DNA from: an uncultured Blautia sp. | Lineage (GTDB): Bacteria > Bacillota > Clostridia > Lachnospirales > Lachnospiraceae | Direction: 5' to 3' | Length of the DNA stretch: 18,608 nucleotides | NCBI GenBank assembly: GCA_934402155.1 | Contig: CAKRTP010000029.1 | Span: 1 to 18,608 of the forward strand | In this document: positions 13,309-18,608 of the stretch, one piece after another | How the letters are laid out: every line of letters starts with the position of its first letter | How positions within the stretch are numbered: the first letter of the stretch is position 1 | Made by a program: the position numbers and the translations under genes | The notes under the pieces: generated by a model | Seen by the model: only the letters and a program-made list of their open reading frames with translations | Databases searched by the model: none | What the model was told of the DNA's origin: nothing

Positions 13309-15492
13309 ATGGCAATTAAGATTGCACTTGCCGGCAACCCGAACTGTGGTAAAACAACAATGTTCAACGCATTAACGGGCGCTAACCAGTATGTAGGAAA
13401 CTGGCCGGGAGTTACTGTAGAGAAAAAAGAAGGCAGATTAAAGGGTAAGAGAGGCAAGGGAGAAGATATCATCGTAACGGACCTTCCTGGTATCTATTCC
13501 ATGTCACCATATACACTGGAAGAGGTAGTCAGCCGTGACTATGTTCTGAAAGAGAATCCAGATGTCATCATCGATCTTGTCGATGCAACAAACATCGAAC
13601 GTAACCTGTATCTGACTACTCAGCTGATCGAGACTGGTGTTCCGGTCGTCATTGCCCTCAATATGGCAGATCTTCTTGAAAAAAGAGGAATCAAGATCGA
13701 TGTCAAACGTCTTTCCATGCTGCTTGACTGCCCGATCATTGAGACATCCGCACTGAAAGGTGAGGGGCTTGACAGACTGATCGATGAAGCAGTCAAAACA
13801 GCAAAGAAGAGCAGCGTTGATCTTCCGAAGGAGATCTTTTCAAAGGAGATGGAAGAAGCTGTCAGCGAAGTAAAAAAGGTTCTTCCGGAATCCATCACCG
13901 AAGATAAGAAAAGATGGTATGCAGTCAAATTCCTTGAAAATGACGAGAAGGTAAAGGAATCCACAAAGCTTTCTGTCTCTGCACAGTCTGTTGTAGACAG
14001 TAAACGTCAGGCTCTTGAGAAAAAGCATGATGACGACATGGAAAGTATTGTGACAGATGAGAGATATACTTTCATTCAGAAGATTGTAAATACAACAGTT
14101 AAAAAAGGCAAAGACAAACTGACAGTGTCTGATAAGATCGACCGTATCGTTACCAACCGTATTCTTGGTATTCCGATTTTTATCGCGATCATGTGGCTTG
14201 TATATTATGTATCTGTAACAACAGTAGGTACATTCGTGACAGACTGGACAAATGATGTATTTGTAGTAGCTGTTCAGGATTTCTTCAGTAACATTCTTGG
14301 AAGCATCGGTGCCGGAGATATGGTGCAGGGACTTGTCGTTGACGGTATTGTCGGTGGTCTTGGTGCAGTACTTGGATTTGTTCCGCAGATGGCGATCCTG
14401 TTTTTGTTCCTGTCTATTCTTGAAGACTGTGGTTACATGGTACGTATCGCATTTGTTATGGACCGTGTATTCCGTCATTTCGGACTTTCCGGTAAGAGCT
14501 TCATTCCGCTTCTGATCTCTTCAGGCTGCGGTATTCCTGGAATCATGGCTTCCAAAACTATCGAGCAGGATAATGACAGACGTCTTACCATTATGACAGC
14601 AACCTTTATTCCATGTGGCGCAAAGCTTCCGGTCATCGCACTTATGGGCGGTGTGATCGCAGGTGAGACCGCAGGATATGCAGAGAGCTCCTTTATCGCT
14701 CCTCTGATGTACTTCATCGGTATTGTAGCTGTACTTGTAGCTGCGATCATCCTTAAGAAAACAAAACCGTTCTCCGGTAAACCGGCTCCGTTCGTAATGG
14801 AGCTTCCACAGTATCATGTTCCGCAGGTTAAAACAGTTCTTCTTCATGTATGGGAAAGACTGAAAGGCTTTATCATCAAAGCCGGTACAATCCTGTTCCT
14901 TGCCTGCGTAGTTATGTGGTTCCTCGGTGGATTTGGATTCACAGATGGCGGTTTTGGTATGGTAGAAGACAGTGCAGACAGCCTTATGGCAGCAATCGGT
15001 GGTGTGATCGCTCCGATCTTTGCGCCGCTTGGATTTGGTGAGTGGCAGCCGGTAGCAGCTTCTATCTCCGGATTTACAGCAAAAGAAGCAATTGTATCTA
15101 CCATGGGTGTCCTGGCAAATGTAGCCGGTGATACAGAAGATGCGGTAAACGTTGCAGCTGGTGTTGCATCCTGGTTCCCGACAGGAATCGCTGCATTCTC
15201 CTTCCTGATGTTCAACCTTCTTGATTCTCCTTGCCTTGCAGCAATTGCAACCATGGCAAAAGAGATGAACAGCAGAAAGTGGTTCTGGTTCGCAATTATT
15301 TTCCAGAATGTTTTCGCTTACCTTGTTTGCCTGTGCTTCTATCAGATTGGTTCTTTTGTAACCGGCGGAGCATTTGGCATTGGTACTGTAGCAGGATTTG
15401 TGGTTCTGATCGTAATGCTGTTTATGTTGTTCAGACCAGATCCGTACAAAGATCAGAAAGTTTACGCAAAACGTTCTGTATCTGCAGCCTGA
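13309..15492 (+). CDS. feoB: Ferrous iron transporter FeoB
   Basis: The 727-aa protein imports Fe2+ across the membrane. The N-terminal G-protein domain has G1 GNPNCGKTT (9-17), a G2 threonine T36 in the PGVTVE motif, G3 DLPG (58-61), G4 NMAD (118-121) and G5 SALKGEG. A helical GDI-like and lysine/glutamate-rich linker follows to about residue 280. The membrane part has two Gate repeats (one around GYMVRIAFVMDRVFRHFGLSGKSF with ISSGCGIPGIMASKTIE, the other near ISGFTAKEAIVSTMGVL) and a final helix pair. The 17 codons before 13309 overlap the second feoA and are rejected because AAGGAGG fits 13309. It shares the upstream promoter with both feoA genes. Confidence 0.96.
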   Translation: MAIKIALAGNPNCGKTTMFNALTGANQYVGNWPGVTVEKKEGRLKGKRGKGEDIIVTDLPGIYSMSPYTLEEVVSRDYVLKENPDVIIDLVDATNIERNLYLTTQLIETGVPVVIALNMADLLEKRGIKIDVKRLSMLLDCPIIETSALKGEGLDRLIDEAVKTAKKSSVDLPKEIFSKEMEEAVSEVKKVLPESITEDKKRWYAVKFLENDEKVKESTKLSVSAQSVVDSKRQALEKKHDDDMESIVTDERYTFIQKIVNTTVKKGKDKLTVSDKIDRIVTNRILGIPIFIAIMWLVYYVSVTTVGTFVTDWTNDVFVVAVQDFFSNILGSIGAGDMVQGLVVDGIVGGLGAVLGFVPQMAILFLFLSILEDCGYMVRIAFVMDRVFRHFGLSGKSFIPLLISSGCGIPGIMASKTIEQDNDRRLTIMTATFIPCGAKLPVIALMGGVIAGETAGYAESSFIAPLMYFIGIVAVLVAAIILKKTKPFSGKPAPFVMELPQYHVPQVKTVLLHVWERLKGFIIKAGTILFLACVVMWFLGGFGFTDGGFGMVEDSADSLMAAIGGVIAPIFAPLGFGEWQPVAASISGFTAKEAIVSTMGVLANVAGDTEDAVNVAAGVASWFPTGIAAFSFLMFNLLDSPCLAAIATMAKEMNSRKWFWFAIIFQNVFAYLVCLCFYQIGSFVTGGAFGIGTVAGFVVLIVMLFMLFRPDPYKDQKVYAKRSVSAA

Positions 15493-15529
15493 TAGAAAAT
15501 AAAGATGGCGGGGCAAACCCCCTTGGATA

Positions 15530-15538
15530 TGATATAAT
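15530..15538 (+). promoter_or_regulatory. Possible extended -10 promoter after feoB
   Basis: TGATATAAT at 15530-15538 is a perfect extended -10 (TGnTATAAT). No good -35 lies at 17 bp. If used, transcription would begin inside the hairpin at 15537-15571 and supply the three small downstream genes independently of feoB. Confidence 0.4.
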
Positions 15539-15571
15539 AAATGCTGGATACGGATCGTGTCCGGCATTTAT
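15537..15571 (+). terminator. Hairpin terminator or attenuator after feoB
   Basis: A 16-bp stem (ATAAATGCTGGATACG, 15537-15552, with CGTGTCCGGCATTTAT, 15556-15571; two wobbles) with a 3-nt loop. The U-tract is short and broken (UUUAUUUCC), so it may stop only part of the transcripts, allowing the small genes downstream to be made at a lower level. Confidence 0.65.
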
Positions 15572-15573
15572 TT

Positions 15574-15624
15574 CCATACAGTTATGAGTACTGTGAACGG
15601 AGTGAACAGTAACGTACTGTATGG
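15574..15624 (+). other. Nested inverted repeats before the FeoB-associated gene
   Basis: Outer arms CCATACAGT (15574-15582) and ACTGTATGG (15616-15624) are perfect 9-bp complements. Inside are arms TACTGT (15589-15594) and ACAGTA (15606-15611), with TGAAC repeated twice in the loop. It lies 24 bp before the next start codon. It could be an RNA structure that controls translation or stability. Confidence 0.5.
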
Positions 15625-15647
15625 TCTGATGAGAGAGGATGAGAAAA

Positions 15648-15848
15648 ATGCTTGCAAATATTATAATTATGGTACTGATCCTTGGATATTGTGCCTTTCT
15701 GATCTACAAAAGTATAAAGAACAGCAAAGAAGGTAAGCATATGGGCTGCAGCGGATGCAGTGGAAACTGCGGCAGCTGCTGTGGCTGCAGCGGCGCTGCG
15801 TTTAAGGGGAATGTACAGACCGCCGGCAAAAAGAAACAACTGAGATAG
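15648..15848 (+). CDS. FeoB-associated Cys-rich membrane protein
   Basis: The 66-aa protein has one transmembrane helix (about residues 3-21, ANIIIMVLILGYCAFLIY), a basic stretch, then a dense Cys/Gly patch (GCSGCSGNCGSCCGCSG, about residues 33-49) and a basic tail. This fits the FeoB-associated Cys-rich protein family found beside feoB in Clostridia. The Cys patch may bind Fe2+ or other metals on one membrane face; the biochemical role is not known. An in-frame ATG at 15639 is possible, but AGAGAGGA at 15631-15638 is placed correctly for 15648. It follows feoB after a partial terminator and precedes two further small membrane proteins. Confidence 0.82.
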   Translation: MLANIIIMVLILGYCAFLIYKSIKNSKEGKHMGCSGCSGNCGSCCGCSGAAFKGNVQTAGKKKQLR

Positions 15849-15861
15849 GAGGCGTTCTGAG

Positions 15862-16011
15862 TTGGGAAATTCAACAGGTTCTACTATGTATATGTTCGGA
15901 ACAGTTATAGTTGTTTATATTGTTTGTGTGCTGATCTATCAGGGATATCTCTGGATCAGGAAGAAGAAAGAACAAAAGCGAGATGAAGATTTCAAAAGAG
16001 GTGACAAGTAA
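15862..16011 (+). CDS. 49-aa single-pass membrane protein, TTG start
   Basis: A short frame with TTG start, GNSTGSTMYMFGTV then one transmembrane helix (about residues 11-32), followed by a Lys/Arg-rich tail (RKKKEQKRDEDFKRGDK). The support is a clear AGGAGG (15847-15852) nine bases before TTG, tight packing, and a TAATG stop/start overlap with the next gene that suggests coupled translation. The topology (tail in the cytoplasm by the positive-inside rule) resembles that of its neighbours, but it has only one Cys. I do not recognise the family and give no function. It lies between the FeoB-associated protein and the HMA fusion, so a metal-uptake role is the natural guess. Confidence 0.65.
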   Translation: MGNSTGSTMYMFGTVIVVYIVCVLIYQGYLWIRKKKEQKRDEDFKRGDK

Positions 16012-16376
16012 TGACTGACATAATTATTGTACTGATCGTAGTTGTTTTACTTGGACTTGCACTGAAAGGTTCTGTGAAACATTTTAAAGGAGAGGGTGCC
16101 TGCTGTGGAGGCGGCGGTGGAAGCATCTCCGTGGATGTTCCGCAAAAAACGCTGGAGAATCCGATTCTTGGCAAAAAGACAGTCAAAATTTCCGGAATGC
16201 ACTGTGAGCATTGTGTCAAAGCTGTCACAGAAGCAATCAACAAGATTGACGGTGCAGCTGCAAAGGTAGATCTTTCCAGAAATGAGGCAGTGGTTTCCTA
16301 TGACAGGGAACTGGATGATGAGATTCTCAGAAGGACAGTCAGAGATGCCGGATACAGAGTAGCAAGTATCCACTGA
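16011..16376 (+). CDS. Membrane-anchored heavy-metal-associated (HMA) protein
   Basis: The 121-aa protein starts with a transmembrane helix (residues 3-19) and a short Cys-Cys-Gly run (GACCGGGGG, 29-37) like FeoB-associated proteins. It then has an HMA domain (56-120) with the metal site GMHCEHC (C65, C68) and the usual VDLSRNEAVVSYDRELDDEIL strand and helix. HMA domains bind Cu+ and related ions in chaperones and P-type ATPases. Here no ATPase is nearby; the partners are feoA and feoB. So the ion is open: copper, or iron held by the extra Cys. The ATG overlaps the stop of the small gene before it (TAATG). It ends 46 bp before a terminator. Confidence 0.88.
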   Translation: MTDIIIVLIVVVLLGLALKGSVKHFKGEGACCGGGGGSISVDVPQKTLENPILGKKTVKISGMHCEHCVKAVTEAINKIDGAAAKVDLSRNEAVVSYDRELDDEILRRTVRDAGYRVASIH

Positions 16377-16422
16377 TGCATAAAAACAGCAGAAACCGTA
16401 TATGTTAATAGTAAATATGATG

Positions 16423-16456
16423 AAAAGACTGGAATACAAAAAGCCAGTCTTTTTTT
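16423..16456 (+). terminator. Intrinsic terminator of the feo accessory genes
   Basis: A 10-bp stem AAAAGACTGG (16423-16432) / CCAGTCTTTT (16444-16453) with an 11-nt loop, followed by a long U-run. It ends the transcript of the small Cys-rich proteins. The next gene starts only 22 bp later. Confidence 0.9.
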
Positions 16457-16478
16457 ACGTTTATATGGAGGGATTGAC

Positions 16479-16913
16479 ATGTGGGGATTTTTGACAGCAC
16501 TTATTTCAGGTGCACTGATGAGTATTCAGGGGGTTTTTAACACAGAACTGACAAAGCAGAGCAGTTTATGGGTATCAACGGGATGGGTGCAGCTTTCGGC
16601 GTTTGCAGTCTGCATTCTGGCGTGGCTTTTTACGGGAAGACAGAGCGTGTCGCTATTATGGCAGGTGGAAAATAAATATATATTGTTTGGAGGTGTGCTG
16701 GGTGCTTTTATCACGATTACTGTAATTCAGAGTATGGGAGCACTGGGACCGGCGAAAGCCGCCATGCTTATTGTAGTATCCCAGCTGATAGTGGCATATC
16801 TGATCGAACTGCTGGGATTTTTTGGTGTGGATAAGGAGCCTTTTGAATGGAGAAAGCTTCTGGGAATGCTGATCGCGATAGGCGGGATCATTATCTTCAA
16901 GTGGCAAAAATAG
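16479..16913 (+). CDS. YdcZ-type small DMT-family transporter
   Basis: The 144-aa protein has about five transmembrane helices and the DMT_YdcZ pattern: GALMSIQGVFNTELTK near the N-terminus, GGVLGAFITITVIQSMGALGPAKAAMLIVVSQLIVAYLIELLG in the middle, and a final WRKLLGMLIAIGGIIIFKW helix. Members are half-size relatives of EamA transporters and may act as dimers; no substrate is known for this one. The start has GGAGGG eight bases upstream. It lies between two terminated units; no promoter stood out in the short gap after the terminator at 16423-16456, so its transcription may come from within or before the hairpin region. Confidence 0.88.
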   Translation: MWGFLTALISGALMSIQGVFNTELTKQSSLWVSTGWVQLSAFAVCILAWLFTGRQSVSLLWQVENKYILFGGVLGAFITITVIQSMGALGPAKAAMLIVVSQLIVAYLIELLGFFGVDKEPFEWRKLLGMLIAIGGIIIFKWQK

Positions 16914-16923
16914 AAGTTTCCTA

Positions 16924-16952
16924 TTGTAAAACACAGGGGAATTCGGTAAAAT
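16924..16952 (+). promoter_or_regulatory. Promoter of the comEA-like gene
   Basis: TTGTAA (16924-16929), 17-bp spacer, TAAAAT (16947-16952), with a start near 16959 and a 54-nt leader to the proposed ATT start. The leader can pair CCGCTC (16983-16988) with GAGTGG (17001-17006), overlapping the ribosome binding site AAAGGAG, so some control of translation is possible. Confidence 0.55.
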
Positions 16953-17012
16953 AAGACATGGTCAGGTATACAATCGGGGAGACCGCTCTAATATAGAAAG
17001 GAGTGGACCGAT

Positions 17013-17675
17013 ATTACCGAAAAATCAATAAAAATTTACAGTATGGTGTTGTTGAGCATTGTGCTGGCTGCAGGAGTTTTTTGTGCAGGGTGCAGTTCTG
17101 CAAAAGATGAAATTCTGCTGGAAGAGCAGGAGGGTATCTCGGAATCGGAGAATCAAAAAGTTCCAAAGGAAGCTCCTGAAATAAGTGAGGTGCCGGAGGT
17201 GACACAGGAACCACAGCAGATTTTTGTAGATGTCTGTGGTGCTGTAAATCAGCCCGGAGTCTATGAGATGGATCCGGACAGTCGTGTGTTTCAGGCAATT
17301 GAGGCTGCTGGAGGAATGAGGGAGGATGCTTCCGGTATTTCTGTAAATCAGGCTCAGACGCTCAGCGACGGGCAGCAGATCTATGTGCCGACAGTTCAGG
17401 AGGCAGAGGAAGGAAAACTTGTTCCGCAGACTTTTGAGACACAGGAAACAGAAACCGGAATGGATGCCGCTTCAGAGGATGGACTTGTTGATCTGAACAC
17501 GGCAGATGCCCAGACGCTTAAAACATTGTCTGGTATCGGAGATTCCAAGGCGCAGGCAATTCTCGCGTACAGGGAAGAACATGGGGCTTTTTCCAGTATT
17601 GAGGAGATTATGCAGGTACCAGGCATCAAAGAAAGCACTTTTTCAAAGATAAAGGATAAGATTGCAGCAAAATAA
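17013..17675 (+). CDS. comEA: ComEA-like DNA-binding lipoprotein (probable ATT start)
   Basis: ComEA proteins bind incoming DNA at the cell surface in competent bacteria. From 17013 the protein has 220 residues: a short basic start, a hydrophobic helix (12-26) and a lipobox-like site ending at C27 (FCAGC). Next come an acidic, Pro/Glu-rich linker (28-66), an SLBB domain (69-126, VDVCGAVNQPGVY) and a tandem helix-hairpin-helix (158-220, LNTADAQTLKTLSGIGDSKAQAIL, VPGIKESTFSKIKDKI). The first ATG in frame (17043) has no ribosome binding site and would leave a signal peptide without its positive start. AAAGGAG at 16997-17003 fits ATT 17013 well, and no ATG, GTG or TTG exists in that stretch. ATT initiation is rare, so I hold it with care. 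No comEC lies downstream in the window. Confidence 0.75.
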   Translation: MTEKSIKIYSMVLLSIVLAAGVFCAGCSSAKDEILLEEQEGISESENQKVPKEAPEISEVPEVTQEPQQIFVDVCGAVNQPGVYEMDPDSRVFQAIEAAGGMREDASGISVNQAQTLSDGQQIYVPTVQEAEEGKLVPQTFETQETETGMDAASEDGLVDLNTADAQTLKTLSGIGDSKAQAILAYREEHGAFSSIEEIMQVPGIKESTFSKIKDKIAAK

Positions 17676-17685
17676 GGAGAGTAGA

Positions 17686-18375
17686 ATGAGCAGAAAAGTT
17701 TTAGTAGTAGATGACGAAAAACTGATCGTAAAAGGAATCCGCTTTAATCTGGAGCAGGACGGAATGGAAGTGGACTGTGCTTACGACGGAGAAGAAGCCG
17801 TGGAGAAAGCAAAGGAGAATAAGTATGATATTATTCTTCTGGATCTGATGCTGCCAAAGATGGACGGCCTGGAGGTGTGTCAGCAGATCAGAGAATTTTC
17901 CAATGTGCCGATCGTTATGCTTACTGCCAAAGGCGAAGATATGGATAAGATCCTGGGACTGGAATATGGTGCGGACGATTATATCACCAAGCCATTCAAT
18001 ATTCTTGAGGTCAAGGCACGTATCAAGGCGATCATGCGCCGTGCCCGTTCTGAACATGAAGAAAAAGAAAAAGCAAAGACGATTCAGGCAGGCGATCTGA
18101 AGCTGGACTGTGAGAGCCGTCGGGTATTTATCGCAGACAGAGAAATCAATCTGACTGCAAAGGAATTTGATGTGCTGGAACTTCTGGTATTCAATCCAAA
18201 TAAGGTTTACAGCCGTGAGAATCTTCTCAATATTGTATGGGGCTATGAATATCCGGGAGATGTTCGTACAGTTGATGTACATATCCGCCGTCTCCGTGAA
18301 AAAATCGAGGCTAATCCCAGTGAGCCGAAATATGTACACACCAAATGGGGTGTAGGATATTATTTTCAGGCCTGA
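17686..18375 (+). CDS. OmpR/PhoB-family response regulator
   Basis: The 229-aa protein has a receiver domain (1-120) and a winged-helix DNA-binding domain (about 128-228). The acidic pair DD9-10, the phosphorylation site D53 in LLDLMLP, T80 in VMLTAK and K102 in YITKPF are all present. The C-terminal domain has REINLTAKEFDVLELLVFNPNKVYSRENLLNIVWGYEYPGDVRTVDVHIRRLREKIE. The receiver resembles WalR/PhoB types. The upstream TTG extension into comEA is rejected: AAGGAG (17674-17679) sits well before ATG 17686. Three bases separate it from the kinase gene, so the two form one two-component system. It lies 10 bp after the comEA-like gene, which suggests cotranscription. Confidence 0.93.
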   Translation: MSRKVLVVDDEKLIVKGIRFNLEQDGMEVDCAYDGEEAVEKAKENKYDIILLDLMLPKMDGLEVCQQIREFSNVPIVMLTAKGEDMDKILGLEYGADDYITKPFNILEVKARIKAIMRRARSEHEEKEKAKTIQAGDLKLDCESRRVFIADREINLTAKEFDVLELLVFNPNKVYSRENLLNIVWGYEYPGDVRTVDVHIRRLREKIEANPSEPKYVHTKWGVGYYFQA

Positions 18376-18378
18376 TCC

Positions 18379-18608
18379 ATGGTGACCAAAAAAAAGACAA
18401 AATTTTTTAGAAGTCTGCGTTTTCGTATCTTTGTTATCCTTATCATTCTGGGAATCGTGCCGGGAATTATCGTGACACAGCTGATGATATACTATTATGA
18501 AAACCAGGCAGAGGAAATAAGTGTGAGTGCTGTCCGTACCGAATGTGAGATCCTCTGTGATCAGATCATCAAGGAGAATTATCTTAATGATCCCAGTTCA
18601 GAGACAGT
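18379..18608 (+). CDS. Sensor histidine kinase, N-terminal part (cut by window end)
   Basis: An open frame of 76 codons runs off the window: MVTKKKTKFFRSLRFRIF, then a transmembrane helix (about residues 19-41), then an extracytoplasmic loop with several acidic residues (YYYENQAEEISVSAVRTECEIL). Basic residues before the helix put the N-terminus in the cytoplasm. This is the start of a typical two-helix membrane sensor kinase, the partner of the response regulator three bases upstream. No HAMP, HisKA or ATPase domain is in view because of the cut. GTG at 18382 is an alternative start; the ribosome binding site is weak, which fits translational coupling to the regulator. Confidence 0.8.
   Translation, partial: MVTKKKTKFFRSLRFRIFVILIILGIVPGIIVTQLMIYYYENQAEEISVSAVRTECEILCDQIIKENYLNDPSSET

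Noticed and set aside
14521..15567. 348-codon minus-strand frame opposite feoB
   Set aside because: Cys/His/Arg-rich antisense of a real transporter gene with no ribosome binding site and no recognisable family; typical shadow of a gene with biased codons.
17662..17685. TTG start for the response regulator inside the comEA-like gene
   Set aside because: AAGGAG lies downstream of that TTG and is correctly placed for ATG 17686, where the receiver domain begins.

Overview
The window looks like chromosomal DNA from a low-to-mid GC Firmicute, most probably a member of the Lachnospiraceae (Clostridia). I infer this from gene content: FeoA-FeoA-FeoB with small Cys-rich FeoB-associated proteins, short DtxR-type repressors, the argG / argCJBD arrangement, a YdcZ-type small transporter and a sigma-like protein. 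A-rich Shine-Dalgarno sequences and consensus TTGACA-N17-TATAAT promoters agree. There are no rRNA or tRNA genes, CRISPR arrays, insertion sequences or phage genes that I can see.

Layout. Positions 1-364 are gene-free with one promoter. Then come a sigma-like protein that appears to lack key sigma regions (365-1099), a 124-aa DtxR-family repressor (1231-1605), and, converging on it across a strong bidirectional terminator, an EamA/DMT transporter (1724-2635, minus). A minus-strand purine unit follows: guanine deaminase (4256-5536) and an AzgA/NCS2 purine permease (2843-4219), preceded by a consensus promoter and a purine-riboswitch-like aptamer (5615-5683) with an altered P3/P1 junction. Next is arginine biosynthesis: argG on the minus strand (5891-7123) diverges from argC-argJ-argB-argD on the plus strand (7534-11979). 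The shared 410-bp intergenic region carries ArgR-type boxes sitting on both -35 elements.

After argD, a second 124-aa DtxR-family repressor (12052-12426, minus) diverges from an iron(II) uptake unit: feoA, feoA, feoB (12756-15492). Three small membrane proteins follow feoB: a Cys-rich FeoB-associated protein, a 49-aa single-pass protein starting at TTG, and a protein with the same membrane/Cys start joined to a heavy-metal-associated (HMA) domain. The feo promoter has a DtxR-like inverted repeat over its -10 and three tandem 20-bp repeats just upstream of its -35. The last part holds a YdcZ-type small multidrug/metabolite transporter, a ComEA-like DNA-binding lipoprotein whose best start codon appears to be ATT, an OmpR/PhoB-type response regulator, and the first 76 codons of its sensor kinase, cut by the window end.

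How they work together: the guanine unit would import purine bases and convert guanine to xanthine under control of its leader RNA. The arg genes run from glutamate to ornithine, with argG in the later citrulline-to-arginine part, and are probably repressed by ArgR with arginine. The feo genes import Fe2+ and are probably repressed by the adjacent DtxR-like protein, whose metal site carries the Cys typical of iron-sensing DtxR/IdeR rather than the Glu of manganese-sensing MntR. The most interesting items are the riboswitch with the altered junction, the feo accessory cluster with its HMA fusion and unseen small gene, the 20-bp repeat array, the sigma-like protein and the ATT start.
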